A DNA stretch of 64,000 nucleotides, taken from assembly GCF_014596745.1 (NCBI RefSeq), contig NZ_JABTCF010000012.1, positions 102,082 through 166,081 of the forward strand, given 5' to 3'. This document shows, piece by piece, positions 8,220 to 18,653 of the stretch; the first letter of the stretch is position 1, and every line of letters begins with the position of its first letter. The position numbers and the translations under genes are program-made. The notes under the pieces are model-generated. The model made no database searches, was not told the origin of the DNA, and saw only the letters and a list, made by a program, of their open reading frames with translations. Source of the DNA: Maribacter aquimaris. GTDB lineage: Bacteria > Bacteroidota > Bacteroidia > Flavobacteriales > Flavobacteriaceae.

Positions 8220-9191
8220 ATGGATAATAAAGAGAAGATCGAGTCCCAAATATCAAAACTAGAGGAAAAATATAAGGATTCTGGTCAAGATCTAAGTTCT
8301 TATTTAGACGGACTCCTTCATCAACGTTATCTTACGTATTGGGACTATATCCATTTAGATACCCTATTAAGTCTTCAGGTACCACGAACTTATTTTCCCG
8401 ATGAGGAAATCTTCATTATGTACCACCAAATAACCGAGTTGTATTTTAAGCTTATACTTCATGAGCAAAAACAGTTTGTAGACCATAAGGCGCAGGATGT
8501 TGATTTCTATATAGAAAAGGCCAGGCGAATCAATAGTTACTTTGAGGCCCTGATATCCTCCTTCAGCATTATGATCAAAGGCATGGAACGGGAACAGTTT
8601 CTGCAATACAGAATGGCTCTTTTGCCAGCAAGCGGATTTCAATCGGCCCAATATAGAATGATCGAAATTTATGCCACCCCTCTAGAAAATCTGGTACACC
8701 ATAGTGAAAGGGACCGATTTTCGGATAAAAATCCCATCGAGGATCTTTATGAGCGCATCTATTGGAAGAAAGGTGCGACTGATTTGGCCACGGGTGAAAA
8801 GACATTGACCTTAAAGCAATTTGAATACAGATATACACCAAGATTGATTCGAATTTCCAAACAAGTGAAGCACAGTACCATATATCATAAATATTTGGAA
8901 CTTCCTGACGATAAAAAGAATAATAAAGGGCTGGTCAAAGCGTTAAGGACATTGGATATAAATGCGAACATTAACTGGCCGTTAATGCATATGGGTTCTG
9001 CCCATAGGTATTTGGGAAAAGAAAGTGGCGGGATAGAGGCTACAGGAGGCACAAATTGGAAGGAATATTTGCCGCCAAGTTTTCAAAAAGTCGTATTTTT
9101 CCCTGAATTATATACACTAGAAGAATTAAACGATTGGGGGAAACAATGGGTAGACCATTTGTTCAATCCGAATAAAACCATAAAACAATAA
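8220..9191 (+). CDS. Tryptophan 2,3-dioxygenase family protein
   Basis: Haem enzyme that opens the indole ring of L-tryptophan to give N-formylkynurenine, the first step of the kynurenine pathway; cytoplasmic, usually tetrameric. The N-terminal half has the family signature YLTYWDYIHLDTLLSLQ and YHQITELYFKLILHE. The C-terminal half has LMHMGSAHRYLG (His257/His262 region, where the haem-ligating His is expected), followed by a Gly/Thr-rich loop (GGIEATGGTNW) like the substrate-binding loop of TDO. At 323 residues it is longer than many bacterial TDOs. The stop codon overlaps the next start (TAATG). Confidence 0.88.
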   Translation: MDNKEKIESQISKLEEKYKDSGQDLSSYLDGLLHQRYLTYWDYIHLDTLLSLQVPRTYFPDEEIFIMYHQITELYFKLILHEQKQFVDHKAQDVDFYIEKARRINSYFEALISSFSIMIKGMEREQFLQYRMALLPASGFQSAQYRMIEIYATPLENLVHHSERDRFSDKNPIEDLYERIYWKKGATDLATGEKTLTLKQFEYRYTPRLIRISKQVKHSTIYHKYLELPDDKKNNKGLVKALRTLDINANINWPLMHMGSAHRYLGKESGGIEATGGTNWKEYLPPSFQKVVFFPELYTLEELNDWGKQWVDHLFNPNKTIKQ

Positions 9192-10474
9192 TGCAAAAGT
9201 ATTGGGGCATCTTTACAGCAGCATTGCTACTATTTGTATCCTGTAAGGAAGAAAAAGAAAAAGATTCCATCAAAAGTGATGCGAATGAAATGGCAATTGT
9301 TCAAGAACAGACCATTGTAAAGCGATATGGTTTTAACTTTGATGACTTTACGGTCCAGCACGACACGGTGCGAAGAGGGGATAGTTTTGGTGAACTGATG
9401 TTGAGCAATAAGGTAGATTATCCTAAAATTGCCAAAATCTCCCAGGATTTCAAAGATACTTTCGATGTGCGTAAAATCCGTGTGGGCAAACCTTATGTTA
9501 TTCTGAAATCAAAGGATACCACCGAAACAGCACAAGTCTTTATCTATGAAAACGACGCCATAAATTATACCGTGGTTGACCTAAGGGATAGTGTCGTGGC
9601 ATATAAAGATAAGAAGGAAGTCAAATATGTGGAGCGGGAAGCTTCCGGTATTATAGAAACATCGTTGTCGGAAGCCATACTGGATCAAGGTATCGATTAT
9701 AATGTGACGAATAACTTATCCGAGATATATGCTTGGACCATTGATTTCTTTAGACTTCAAAAAGGGGATCGATTCAAGGTGATTTATAAGGAAAGGTATA
9801 TCAATGACTCTATTTATGCCGGTGCTGAGGCTATTGAAGCGGCTTACTTTGAGCATAATGGCAGGCCTATTTATGCCTTTGCCTATGAAAATGATTCCCT
9901 AAAAAGGTTGGTTGATTATTTTGACGAAGAGGCCAATAATCTGAGAAGGACCTTTTTGAAGGCACCCGTTAAGTTCAGTCGGATATCTTCAAGATATAAT
10001 CTTAAAAGAAGAATTCGATATTATGGATATAAAATACGACCCCATAAAGGAACCGACTATGCGGCACCGATCGGAACGCCCATAATGGCTACCGCAGATG
10101 GTACGGTTACCGAATCTACCCGAAGGGGGGGTAACGGTAAATATGTAAAAATCCGTCATAATGGTACATATTCCACACAGTATCTCCATATGAAAAACCA
10201 GAATGTCAAGAAAGGACAATTCGTACGACAAGGGGATGTCATAGGTTGGATAGGAATGACCGGTAATACGGGAGGGCCACATGTATGCTACCGTTTTTGG
10301 AAAAACGGAAGTCAAATCGACCCATTAAAAGAAGAATTGCCACAGGCAGAGCCTTTGGCTGAGGAGTTAAGGCCTGATTATTTTGCTTTCATTGCCCCAT
10401 TAAAGGAGCAATTGGATTGTATTGAATATATTGAAAAACAAAAGGAAGAAGAACTGCTAACACTTAACGAGTAA
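9191..10474 (+). CDS. M23 family (LytM-like) peptidase lipoprotein
   Basis: Predicted lipoprotein (lipobox LLFVSC, Cys18) with an opacity-associated/LysM-like middle region and a C-terminal M23 domain (about 258-400). It likely cuts or regulates cutting of peptidoglycan cross-links in the periplasm. Zinc-site residues His285 and Asp289 (HKGTD) and the His333 region (YLHM) are present. The usual HxH motif reads HVC (His364, Cys366), so a Cys stands in the position of a zinc-binding His. I recall the HVCYRFW form as common in Bacteroidota homologues. Translation is coupled to TDO by overlap, and pgi starts 1 bp after the stop. Confidence 0.88.
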   Translation: MQKYWGIFTAALLLFVSCKEEKEKDSIKSDANEMAIVQEQTIVKRYGFNFDDFTVQHDTVRRGDSFGELMLSNKVDYPKIAKISQDFKDTFDVRKIRVGKPYVILKSKDTTETAQVFIYENDAINYTVVDLRDSVVAYKDKKEVKYVEREASGIIETSLSEAILDQGIDYNVTNNLSEIYAWTIDFFRLQKGDRFKVIYKERYINDSIYAGAEAIEAAYFEHNGRPIYAFAYENDSLKRLVDYFDEEANNLRRTFLKAPVKFSRISSRYNLKRRIRYYGYKIRPHKGTDYAAPIGTPIMATADGTVTESTRRGGNGKYVKIRHNGTYSTQYLHMKNQNVKKGQFVRQGDVIGWIGMTGNTGGPHVCYRFWKNGSQIDPLKEELPQAEPLAEELRPDYFAFIAPLKEQLDCIEYIEKQKEEELLTLNE

Positions 10475-10475
10475 C

Positions 10476-12113
10476 ATGGCACTACAAAGTATTGACCCAA
10501 CAAAAACACAAGCCTGGAAAAAACTAATCCAACATTATGCAACTACGAAGAGCGATCACTTAAAAGGGTTGTTCACTGCGGATAGTGATCGGGCGAATAA
10601 TTTCAGTATCCAATGGAGTGATTTTTTATTTGATTTTTCAAAGAACAGGATTACCAAGGAAACGTTATCATTATTGTTGGAGTTGGCCGATGAGGTTAAT
10701 TTGAAGGATGCCATTTCAAAATATTTTGATGGTGAAGCTATAAACCAAACCGAAAATAGGGCGGTTTTGCACACAGCCTTACGGGCCAAGAAATCCGATA
10801 AGGTTTTGGTCGATGGTGTCGATGTGATTCCCGAGGTCTATGAAGTAAAGGAACATATAAGGTCTTTTTCAAAATCGATCATCTCCGGGGAGAAGAAAGG
10901 ATATACGGGGAAGGCTTTTACCGATGTCGTCAATATAGGGATCGGGGGTTCTGATTTGGGGCCCGCTATGGTGGTTGAGGCCTTGAAATTTTACAAAAAC
11001 CATTTAAGGACCCACTTTGTGAGTAATGTAGATGGTGATCATGTGTATGAGGTTTTAAAGGAATTAAATCCGGAAACGACATTGTTTGTCGTGGTGTCAA
11101 AAACGTTTACCACCCAAGAAACCTTGACCAATGCCACTACGATTAAAAATTGGTTTTTAAAACAGGCTACCCAAGAAGATGTAGCCAAGCATTTTGCCGC
11201 CGTTTCTACCAATACGGAGAAAATATCCGAATTTGGGATAGCTGCTGAGAATGTGTTTCCTATGTGGGATTGGGTCGGTGGTCGTTTTTCATTATGGAGT
11301 GCGGTTGGGATTACCATTGCACTGGCGGTAGGCTATGAAAATTTCGATAGCCTTTTAAAGGGGGCCAATGCCATGGATGAACATTTTGAAAGCACGGAAT
11401 TCGATAGTAATATTCCGGTGATCATGGCATTGCTTAGTGTTTGGTATAACAATTTTCATAAGGCTGAAACCGAGGCAATTATTCCCTATACCCAATATTT
11501 GAGTAGGTTCTCTGCGTATTTGCAACAGGGTATTATGGAAAGTAACGGTAAGAGTGTAGACCGTAACGGTAACCCTGTCGATTACCAAACAGGAACGATT
11601 ATATGGGGAGAGCCGGGTACGAATGCCCAGCATGCCTTCTTTCAATTGATCCATCAAGGGACTAAATTGATTCCTGCAGATTTTATCGGTTTCAAGGAAT
11701 CCCTTCATGGCGATACCGACCATCACAATAAGTTGATGGCCAATTTTTTTGCACAGACTGAAGCTTTAATGAATGGCAAAACGGTTGAAGAGGTTCGCAG
11801 TGAACTGGAAGGGAAGAATCTTTCTAAGGAAGAAATCTCAAAATTGCTTCCTTTTAAGGTTTTTGCGGGTAACAAACCCACCAATACCTTTTTGATAAAT
11901 AAACTCACCCCACAGAGTCTTGGGGCTTTGATCGCGGCATATGAGCACAAAATTTTTGTGCAGGGTGTGATTTGGAACATTTTCAGCTATGATCAGTGGG
12001 GGGTTGAACTGGGAAAACAATTGGCAACAAATATCCTTAAGGATATCGATAGTTTGGAAATATCCGATCATGATAGCTCTACATTGAATCTTTTACAATT
12101 TTTTAAGAAATAA
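10476..12113 (+). CDS. pgi: Glucose-6-phosphate isomerase
   Basis: Interconverts glucose-6-phosphate and fructose-6-phosphate in glycolysis and gluconeogenesis; cytoplasmic. Its 545 residues match the eukaryote-like long PGI family. Signatures include the sugar-phosphate loop ([13 protein letters not shown]), [13 protein letters not shown] and the active-site region [20 protein letters not shown]. It is the last gene of the DUF3108-TDO-M23-pgi operon. The 170 bp after it have no convincing terminator. Confidence 0.98.
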   Translation: MALQSIDPTKTQAWKKLIQHYATTKSDHLKGLFTADSDRANNFSIQWSDFLFDFSKNRITKETLSLLLELADEVNLKDAISKYFDGEAINQTENRAVLHTALRAKKSDKVLVDGVDVIPEVYEVKEHIRSFSKSIISGEKKGYTGKAFTDVVNIGIGGSDLGPAMVVEALKFYKNHLRTHFVSNVDGDHVYEVLKELNPETTLFVVVSKTFTTQETLTNATTIKNWFLKQATQEDVAKHFAAVSTNTEKISEFGIAAENVFPMWDWVGGRFSLWSAVGITIALAVGYENFDSLLKGANAMDEHFESTEFDSNIPVIMALLSVWYNNFHKAETEAIIPYTQYLSRFSAYLQQGIMESNGKSVDRNGNPVDYQTGTIIWGEPGTNAQHAFFQLIHQGTKLIPADFIGFKESLHGDTDHHNKLMANFFAQTEALMNGKTVEEVRSELEGKNLSKEEISKLLPFKVFAGNKPTNTFLINKLTPQSLGALIAAYEHKIFVQGVIWNIFSYDQWGVELGKQLATNILKDIDSLEISDHDSSTLNLLQFFKK

Positions 12114-12285
12114 TCCATCTTATTTTCATTTCTTAATAAAGGTTGATAACTTATTGTCTGTCAGCTCGAATTAGTGTTTTTTTATGTTAATTTTAACACG
12201 CTAAATTTAACATAGGCTTAATATACGGTCCATTAAAAAAGATCACATTTGCACTTTGTATTAAACCAAATTAAACACTCAAAAA

Positions 12286-14895
12286 ATGAAAAAAATGTAC
12301 ATGGTCTTGGCAGCATTTTTAATGACTGCTATGGCATTTTCACAAGAAACGATCACCGGTACAATATTGGACGGTGAGACAAGTGACCCACTACCGGGTG
12401 CCAGTATTGTTGTAAAGGGAACAACAAAGGGCGCAACCACGGATTTTGATGGTAAGTTTTCTTTAAGTGTTACTGATGGTTCAGGAACATTGGTTATTTC
12501 TTACATGGGTTATGTGACCAAAAACGTAGCTTTTAAAAGTGCTGGTAGTTTAGGTTCAATCTCATTGGAACCGGATGCTGAGCAACTAGGGGAAGTTGTT
12601 GTTGTTGGTTCGGGCATTATTGACCTTGCGGGGTCCCGGCAAACACCAATAGCCGTTTCAACTATTACTGTGGCGGAAATTCAAACAAAAGGTGTGGGTA
12701 ACGTTGAGTTTCCTGAGATAATGAAAAACACTCCAAACGTATATGTTTCCAATCAAGCAGGTGGTTTTGGAGATTCCCAAATGTATTTAAGGGGTTTTAG
12801 TCAATCAAATACTGCTTTTCTTTTGAATGGTCAACCTATAAACGGCATGGAAGATGGGAAAATGTATTGGTCTAACTGGTCAGGGATGACCGATGTTGCC
12901 AATGCCGTGCAGGTGCAAAGAGGTTTAGGTTCTTCTAAATTGGCAATCTCTTCTGTAGGAGGAACAATTAATATTGTTTCTAAATCTTTGGATAGGGAAC
13001 AAGGTGGTTTTGTTCGTTTCATAACAGGTAATGATAGTTATGCTAAAACTACGGTTTCTTATGATTCGGGACTTCAAGGTAAATGGGCTTATTCTATCAT
13101 GTTGGATCATTGGCAAGCACATAGGAAATATGCAAGTGGTACTAGCGGGCAGGGGCAAAACTACTTTTTTTCTGTAGGGTATGTTCCTAATGAGAACCAT
13201 ACAATTAACTTTTTGTTGACTGGTGCTCCACAATGGCATGGTCAAAACTATTCCAAAGATTTGGAGGAGTACGAACAATATGGAGAAAAATATAATGATA
13301 ATGCTGGTTTCTTAGATGGTGAATGGACCACTTGGAGAAAAAATTATTATCACAAACCAATTGCCAATCTTAACTGGGATTGGGATATTAGTGATAATAA
13401 AACATTATCAACTGTATTATATGCCTCTTGGGGTAGAGGAGGAGGAACAGGTGCTTTAGGTGCAAGTTCAGATACTTATAATCTTTTAACTTCAGATAAA
13501 GGACTTGCTGATTTTGATGCGGTTTATGCAAACAATTTAGCAGAATCGGATGCCAATAATTTAGGATCTTATAGTAATGGAGGTGTAATTAGATCATCTG
13601 TCAACAACCATAATTGGTATGGTTTAATAACTAATTACAACTACGATACTCAAGAGAACTGGTCTTTCAATGTAGGTGCTGATTTTAGATTTTATAAGGG
13701 AACACACTTTAGGCAATTGGTAGATTTATTAGGACTGGATGGTTTTAAGGACAATTATAAATCAGCTAGAAGGGATAGTGATTATGTGTTATCAGAAACC
13801 TTTAAAGCAAATCCTTGGTCTGCACTTTTTGATTATGCTGATTCTGATCAAAGATATGATCGAGATTATTCTGAATGGATTAATTATCAAGGTATTTTCG
13901 CACAAGCTGAATATGCCAATAATGGTTTTTCAGGTTTTTTCCAAGGAGCCTTGTCTAATCAATCCTATCAAAGAGAAGAGAGGTATACGACGCCCACTGA
14001 TGAAAAATCAGATAAAATAAATAAAATCGGTTATAACCTAAAAGGAGGTCTAGCTTACGAATTTATTGAAAACCATAAAGTTTTTGCTAATGCAGGTTAT
14101 TATTCTCGCCAACCATTTTTGGATAATATTTTCGATAATGTAACTGAAGGAAATGATTTGGTAGATAATGGGGATGTTGATAATGAGGAGGTTCTTGGCT
14201 TGGAAGCCGGGTATACTTTTAAATCCAGCGATATCGTTATTAACCTTAATGCCTACTATACCAATTGGAAAAATCGATTTTTATCTGTAGGGGGGTCAAC
14301 ATTGGTAGATGGTGTTGACACTGATGTTTATTATTATTATACTGGTATTTCACAGGTACACAAGGGTCTTGAGGCAGATTTTAAATATAGGCCATCTACT
14401 GCATTGATGTTGAGATGGTATGGGACAATTGGTGATTGGGAATATGATGGATCAACACCATATCGTATCCAAGTACAAGATCAAGGATCAGGATCAAGCG
14501 ATGTATTGGAAAGGGGCGAAATTGACCTTACAGGAACTTATGTTGGTAATGCCCCACAAGTATCTACTGGTTTTGGTCTTGATGTTGACGTCCTTAAAAA
14601 CTTGAGTTTTGACATAGATATGAACATTTATACTAAATTATATGGCTTTGTTGATACTGAAGATGTAATTGATATTGCTTCCACTGGAGATGTATACCAA
14701 GCAGAGAAATTACCAGCCTATACTCTATTTGATGCAGGTTTAACTTATGATTTCTCTTTAGGATCAAATGATTTAAGACTTAGAGGTAATGTCTATAATC
14801 TGTTTGGTGAAAACTTTATTAATCAAAAGGATCAATATGGTTATTACTTGGGTAATGGAACTACATATAACGTTAGTCTACGTTTCAATTTCTAA
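12286..14895 (+). CDS. TonB-dependent receptor with CarboxypepD_reg-like domain
   Basis: Outer-membrane active transporter, 869 residues. Signal peptide (1-19, ending AFSQ), a CarboxypepD_reg-like domain (about 21-105, ITGTILDGETSDPLPGAS), a plug domain (about 115-235) and a 22-strand barrel ending YNVSLRFNF. There is no SusD-like partner or substrate-binding lipoprotein next to it, so the substrate cannot be predicted. Codon use turns more AT-rich in the extracellular-loop half (about 13000-14800), as is common in surface-exposed loops. A strong terminator follows the gene. Confidence 0.93.
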   Translation: MKKMYMVLAAFLMTAMAFSQETITGTILDGETSDPLPGASIVVKGTTKGATTDFDGKFSLSVTDGSGTLVISYMGYVTKNVAFKSAGSLGSISLEPDAEQLGEVVVVGSGIIDLAGSRQTPIAVSTITVAEIQTKGVGNVEFPEIMKNTPNVYVSNQAGGFGDSQMYLRGFSQSNTAFLLNGQPINGMEDGKMYWSNWSGMTDVANAVQVQRGLGSSKLAISSVGGTINIVSKSLDREQGGFVRFITGNDSYAKTTVSYDSGLQGKWAYSIMLDHWQAHRKYASGTSGQGQNYFFSVGYVPNENHTINFLLTGAPQWHGQNYSKDLEEYEQYGEKYNDNAGFLDGEWTTWRKNYYHKPIANLNWDWDISDNKTLSTVLYASWGRGGGTGALGASSDTYNLLTSDKGLADFDAVYANNLAESDANNLGSYSNGGVIRSSVNNHNWYGLITNYNYDTQENWSFNVGADFRFYKGTHFRQLVDLLGLDGFKDNYKSARRDSDYVLSETFKANPWSALFDYADSDQRYDRDYSEWINYQGIFAQAEYANNGFSGFFQGALSNQSYQREERYTTPTDEKSDKINKIGYNLKGGLAYEFIENHKVFANAGYYSRQPFLDNIFDNVTEGNDLVDNGDVDNEEVLGLEAGYTFKSSDIVINLNAYYTNWKNRFLSVGGSTLVDGVDTDVYYYYTGISQVHKGLEADFKYRPSTALMLRWYGTIGDWEYDGSTPYRIQVQDQGSGSSDVLERGEIDLTGTYVGNAPQVSTGFGLDVDVLKNLSFDIDMNIYTKLYGFVDTEDVIDIASTGDVYQAEKLPAYTLFDAGLTYDFSLGSNDLRLRGNVYNLFGENFINQKDQYGYYLGNGTTYNVSLRFNF

Positions 14896-14911
14896 GGATT
14901 GAAATAGTATT

Positions 14912-14945
14912 TAAAAAACCCTGACGGCAACGTCGGGGTTTTTTT
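14912..14945 (+). terminator. Intrinsic terminator of the TonB receptor
   Basis: AAAAACCCTGACG pairs with CGTCGGGGTTTTT around a GCAA tetraloop and runs into seven T residues. The A-rich 5' arm could also terminate the converging thrE transcript. Confidence 0.85.
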
Positions 14946-15012
14946 ATGCTCAAGAGGTAATTGTTCCAAGAGAACAAATGACTTATGTAAGTAGAAAATT
15001 TGATATACAAGC

Positions 15013-15507
15013 CTATTTATCATCGGCTTTTTTAACGGTTTCCTTTCTAGAGAGCAGGAGGGGCAAAGACACCCCAATAGTAATTGCAATCAGAATGAAT
15101 AAGGTGGTAAAACCATTATAGAATATGGACACGATTAATTCAACTCTTTCCGGGCTCCCCTTTTCCATAAAAGTAAATGACATTATAGACAGTACGGTTT
15201 CATAGGCGTAATACCCTGGAATCATCGGAATAACGGCAGGAATCGAAAAAACGACCGGCGGATGATGGACCTTGTGGGCTAATGGGCTACTTAAAATCCC
15301 AACAAAACTGGCAGCCACTAAACTTGACAATACGATATTGACATTAAAATGAATAAGTAGGAATTTCACCAGACCTGCGGCGAACCCCAAAAAAAATACG
15401 ACCAAAATGGTTTTACGGGGAATATTGAACAATATTCCAAAGCCAACAGCCGCAATACCTGACCATATGGATAACTCCAATACATTAATTATAGCTTCTT
15501 CCATCAA
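15013..15507 (-). CDS. Threonine/serine exporter, C-terminal subunit (ThrE_2/DUF3815)
   Basis: Inner-membrane protein of 164 residues with about four to five hydrophobic helices, matching the small half of split ThrE-type amino acid exporters. Conserved features include GIAAVGFGILFNIP near the N-terminus, a Pro-rich loop (SIPAVIPMIPGYYAYE) and a polar C-terminal tail. Its start overlaps the stop of the upstream large subunit by 4 bp, so the two halves are translationally coupled and probably form one exporter. Confidence 0.87.
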   Translation of the reverse strand: MMEEAIINVLELSIWSGIAAVGFGILFNIPRKTILVVFFLGFAAGLVKFLLIHFNVNIVLSSLVAASFVGILSSPLAHKVHHPPVVFSIPAVIPMIPGYYAYETVLSIMSFTFMEKGSPERVELIVSIFYNGFTTLFILIAITIGVSLPLLLSRKETVKKADDK

Positions 15508-16262
15508 TTCAATTGAAATAGTAACATGGTAACGAAAAGTCCAAGGGCAATGGATAGAAAGGTCATCGCCCCATTTGTGAATCTAACCATGCCATTCAGT
15601 ATGTTGTTGTCCAATAGATCCGTAAAGGAATTTATCAAGGGAACTCGGGGTACTAAAAATAATACAGAGGTTGCCAAAGCTGCTTGGGGGTGCTCCCCTA
15701 AATGGTAGAACACACCCAATGAAGCAAGGAAAGAGGCGGAGAAGGAGGCCAGAAAAGTCGCTATATAGGCGTTGATTTTGTGGTTATGGGCGGTTTGTAG
15801 AATAAATAAGCCTATTAAGGTACTGATGAAGGCCACGAGCATATTTAGATAATCCCCCTTGAAAATATTACAAAACCCGGCTCCAGCGAGACTCACGGCT
15901 ATAAGGACTAAGGTTCTGGGATACCTGTTATGTGATTTTATGATATGTAATTCTTTTTCTATTTGGGCTATGGTCCAATCATCCCTTAAAGCACTCCAAC
16001 TCGCTCTACTAATAGACGAAATGGTAGAAAAATTGATTCGGTACTTAGGTATTTTCTTGACTCTTGTAAAAGTTGCTTCGGTTTCATTATCGGTAACGGT
16101 TAAAACCAGGGTCTTATGGGTGACCATACTATAGGCCTGGCAATTTAAGGTGGAAGCGAACCGGGTAAGACTTAGATTTATTCTGTTGGTGTTAGCTCCT
16201 GATACCATTAATAGGGAGGATATGTCCAACAATAGATCCGCCGTTTTTTTAAGCTTGTCCAT
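15504..16262 (-). CDS. Threonine/serine exporter, N-terminal subunit (ThrE/DUF1212)
   Basis: Large half of the split exporter, 252 residues. The cytoplasmic N-terminal domain (about 1-115) has the DUF1212 motif LLMVSGANTNRI, and about five transmembrane helices follow, with VLFLVPRVPLINSFTDLLD in the second half. It is expected to export threonine, serine or small peptides by proton antiport. A TAATTTTG -7-like box lies upstream (complement of 16292-16299). It forms an operon with the small subunit. Confidence 0.88.
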   Translation of the reverse strand: MDKLKKTADLLLDISSLLMVSGANTNRINLSLTRFASTLNCQAYSMVTHKTLVLTVTDNETEATFTRVKKIPKYRINFSTISSISRASWSALRDDWTIAQIEKELHIIKSHNRYPRTLVLIAVSLAGAGFCNIFKGDYLNMLVAFISTLIGLFILQTAHNHKINAYIATFLASFSASFLASLGVFYHLGEHPQAALATSVLFLVPRVPLINSFTDLLDNNILNGMVRFTNGAMTFLSIALGLFVTMLLFQLN

Positions 16263-16394
16263 GACGTTTGTTTATATCAGAAAAGAAAAAGCAAAATTAC
16301 TGTTTTTGGGGGTTCGTGGTATAAGGCATAGATCTTATTTTTTATGCGTAAAAAGTAGTATTTTTAGGCAATCATATTAATCAACTTAAAAATT

Positions 16395-16850
16395 ATGGAA
16401 GAACCAGGACTTGCATATCAATGGGTACTGCAATTACACTCGTATTTGGCCTACGTGGCATTAGCTGTATTATTTTTGGCCGTAGCCAATGCTATCATCG
16501 GATTGGTTAGCAATAAAATGTTTTTACCTCAAAAAGACTTCCGTATAAGCCTTTTCGCGCTTATCCTATGTCATTTACAACTCTTGGTGGGGCTTCTGCT
16601 TTTCTTTGTATCTCCCAACGGTTTAAATGCCATACAGCAATTGGGTATGGGCGGAATGGATTCGGCTTCCCGATTGTTGGCCGTTGAACATCCTTTTATC
16701 AACATTATAGCTTTGGTTTTGATAACCATAGGCTGGTCTAGGCATAAGAAGTTTATGGAAGGCCATAAAAAATTCAAGAGTATTGCCGTGTTTTACGGAC
16801 TCGGATTAATACTTATTTTGAGTAGGATTCCATGGTCCCAATGGTTATAG
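16395..16850 (+). CDS. Conserved four-helix inner-membrane protein
   Basis: 151 residues with four predicted transmembrane helices (about 16-38, 51-73, 99-115, 130-146). The function is not known to me. His residues lie in or at the ends of helices 1-3 (His15 in LHSYLAY, His60 in LCHLQLL, His99 in VEHPF) and His117 in a polar loop. That arrangement would suit haem or quinone binding, but it is only suggestive. It is monocistronic, between the divergent thrE pair and the DUF1080 gene. Confidence 0.75.
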   Translation: MEEPGLAYQWVLQLHSYLAYVALAVLFLAVANAIIGLVSNKMFLPQKDFRISLFALILCHLQLLVGLLLFFVSPNGLNAIQQLGMGGMDSASRLLAVEHPFINIIALVLITIGWSRHKKFMEGHKKFKSIAVFYGLGLILILSRIPWSQWL

Positions 16851-16909
16851 GGAATTATGTTCTTACTTTTTGGCTTATACAATAGAATTCAAACTAAAAA
16901 TAATCAATA

Positions 16910-17503
16910 ATGAAAAATGCCTTACTACTAGTAGCCTTACTCTTTTCCGCATCGGGTTTTACCCAGGAAAAACCCTTGTTTAACGGAGAAGACCTTACCG
17001 GGTGGACGGTCTATGGTACCGAAAAGTGGTACGTGGAAGACGGTTTGTTGGTTTGTGAAAGTGGGCCTGACAAACAATACGGATATCTGGCGACCAATGA
17101 ACACTACAAGGATTTTACGCTTACCCTGGAATTTAAACAGGAAGCTAATGGTAATAGTGGTGTTTTTATTCGTTCCACGATAGAAGGCACTAAAGTTAGT
17201 GGTTGGCAAGTTGAAGTGGCTCCTCCGGGCCATAGCACTGGTGGGGTTTACGAATCCTATGGGCGTGGTTGGTTGATCAAACCAGATCCAGAAAAAGACA
17301 AAGCCTTAAAGATGGGTGATTGGAACGAAATGAAAATTCGGATGAATGGCGACACCTTGACCTCTTGGTTGAATGGAGTGGAGATGGTCACCATTCAGGA
17401 TGAAAAAATAGGTGCCGGTGAAGGTTCCATCGCCTTACAAATCCATGATGGGGGTGGCATAAAGGTTAATTGGAGGAATATTAGGATTTCAAAACCTCAA
17501 TAA
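16910..17503 (+). CDS. Secreted DUF1080 (3-keto-disaccharide hydrolase-type) protein
   Basis: 197 residues: signal peptide (1-18, ending GFTQ), then one concanavalin-like jelly-roll domain. Family features are LFNGEDLTGWTVYG at the start, a NSGVFIRS strand, GGVYESYGRGWL in the middle and a closing VNWRNIRISK strand. Members bind or cleave oxidised disaccharides or glycosides in the periplasm. The protein is short for the family, consistent with a single domain. It ends 3 bp before the convergent EEP nuclease gene. Confidence 0.9.
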   Translation: MKNALLLVALLFSASGFTQEKPLFNGEDLTGWTVYGTEKWYVEDGLLVCESGPDKQYGYLATNEHYKDFTLTLEFKQEANGNSGVFIRSTIEGTKVSGWQVEVAPPGHSTGGVYESYGRGWLIKPDPEKDKALKMGDWNEMKIRMNGDTLTSWLNGVEMVTIQDEKIGAGEGSIALQIHDGGGIKVNWRNIRISKPQ

Positions 17504-17506
17504 CCC

Positions 17507-18544
17507 CTATTGTACAGGTTTAATAAGGTATAAATATACCGGAAAATGGTCACTGTACCCACCGGTATAACTGCCCCCTGCATAGGTGCGAAAAGGATAG
17601 CCCTTGTAGTTGCCCTTTTTTGTAAATAAATAGGGGGCGGTAAATACATTTGCCTTCCAGAATTGGTAACCATCCTTGCTATTCAAGAAATTGCTTGTGA
17701 AATACATTTGGTCAAAAAGGTTCCATTGGTCTCTGTAAGCCAGGGAGCCAATCCCTTTTTTGAATAGTTTTTCCATTGGATTGTAAAGGTCGTTTTCTTC
17801 CAGCCCGTTCTTCATTCCTTTGGTCTTGAGTATTTTCTTAAGGCTGTCATCCACGGGGTCATCATTCAAATCGCCCATACTGATTATTTTTGCCGATACA
17901 TCCTGCTTTACAATAGAGTCGATAATCCTTTTGTTCAAAGCTGCGGCGGCCAACCGATTTGGTTTGCTTCTTTCGGCACCGCCACTTCGCGAGGGCCAAT
18001 GATTAACGATGAAATAAATTTGTTCATCGTCCAATAAACCGCCGACAACCAGTTGATCACGGGTATAATCCCGTTCACCATCGTCATTCTGGAGTAATAG
18101 TCTTCTGCTTTGAAAACTTGTAGGAAGGAAGGATCCATGTTTGTAAATAAGGGCCACGTCTATACCCCGTTCATCAGGGGAATCAAAGTGGAGGATTCGA
18201 TAATCCATTTTTTGCAGTCGGGGATGGTTTACCAAATCCTCTAATACTTTTAGATTCTCAACCTCACAGAGCCCTAGAACATCGGGAGAGGTGCTTATTT
18301 GGCTGCTACCGATATCCGAAATGACCTTAGCTATATTGTCAATTTTCCTGGAATACCTTTCAGTGGTCCAATGGTCTTTTCCTTGGGGAGTGCGATCATC
18401 ATCAAAAGTCAAGGAATCATTTTCAATGTCGAAAAGATTCTCAACATTGTAAAATGCTATGGTCTTGATTTTAAACGTGTTCCCTTTTTGGGAAAATAGG
18501 ATGAGTGGAAAACAAATTGAAAGAAAAACAAGCTTAAAATTCAT
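17507..18544 (-). CDS. Secreted endonuclease/exonuclease/phosphatase (EEP) family protein
   Basis: 345 residues with a signal peptide (1-18, ending LFSQ), so it acts in the periplasm or outside. EEP (DNase I-like) catalytic motifs are in order: AFYNVENLFD (metal/substrate Asn and Glu), GLCEVEN (metal-binding Glu), VNHWPSRSGG, MGDLNDDP (Asp/Asn) and SDHFPVY (Asp-His). It probably hydrolyses phosphodiester or phosphomonoester bonds in extracellular DNA or a similar substrate. It is divergent from a TonB receptor gene 109 bp away, and the next gene over is a DUF5689/lamin-tail lipoprotein, a grouping that suggests joint nucleic-acid or phosphoester use. Confidence 0.9.
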   Translation of the reverse strand: MNFKLVFLSICFPLILFSQKGNTFKIKTIAFYNVENLFDIENDSLTFDDDRTPQGKDHWTTERYSRKIDNIAKVISDIGSSQISTSPDVLGLCEVENLKVLEDLVNHPRLQKMDYRILHFDSPDERGIDVALIYKHGSFLPTSFQSRRLLLQNDDGERDYTRDQLVVGGLLDDEQIYFIVNHWPSRSGGAERSKPNRLAAAALNKRIIDSIVKQDVSAKIISMGDLNDDPVDDSLKKILKTKGMKNGLEENDLYNPMEKLFKKGIGSLAYRDQWNLFDQMYFTSNFLNSKDGYQFWKANVFTAPYLFTKKGNYKGYPFRTYAGGSYTGGYSDHFPVYLYLIKPVQ

Positions 18545-18653
18545 AGGTATTCGCAGTAATTCATCGAAAATATAATAATTATTAGGTAAAAAACTACAAA
18601 ATATTGCGTATTCTTAATATATTTAACAAGAGAATCAACCGAATTTTTAAGTT

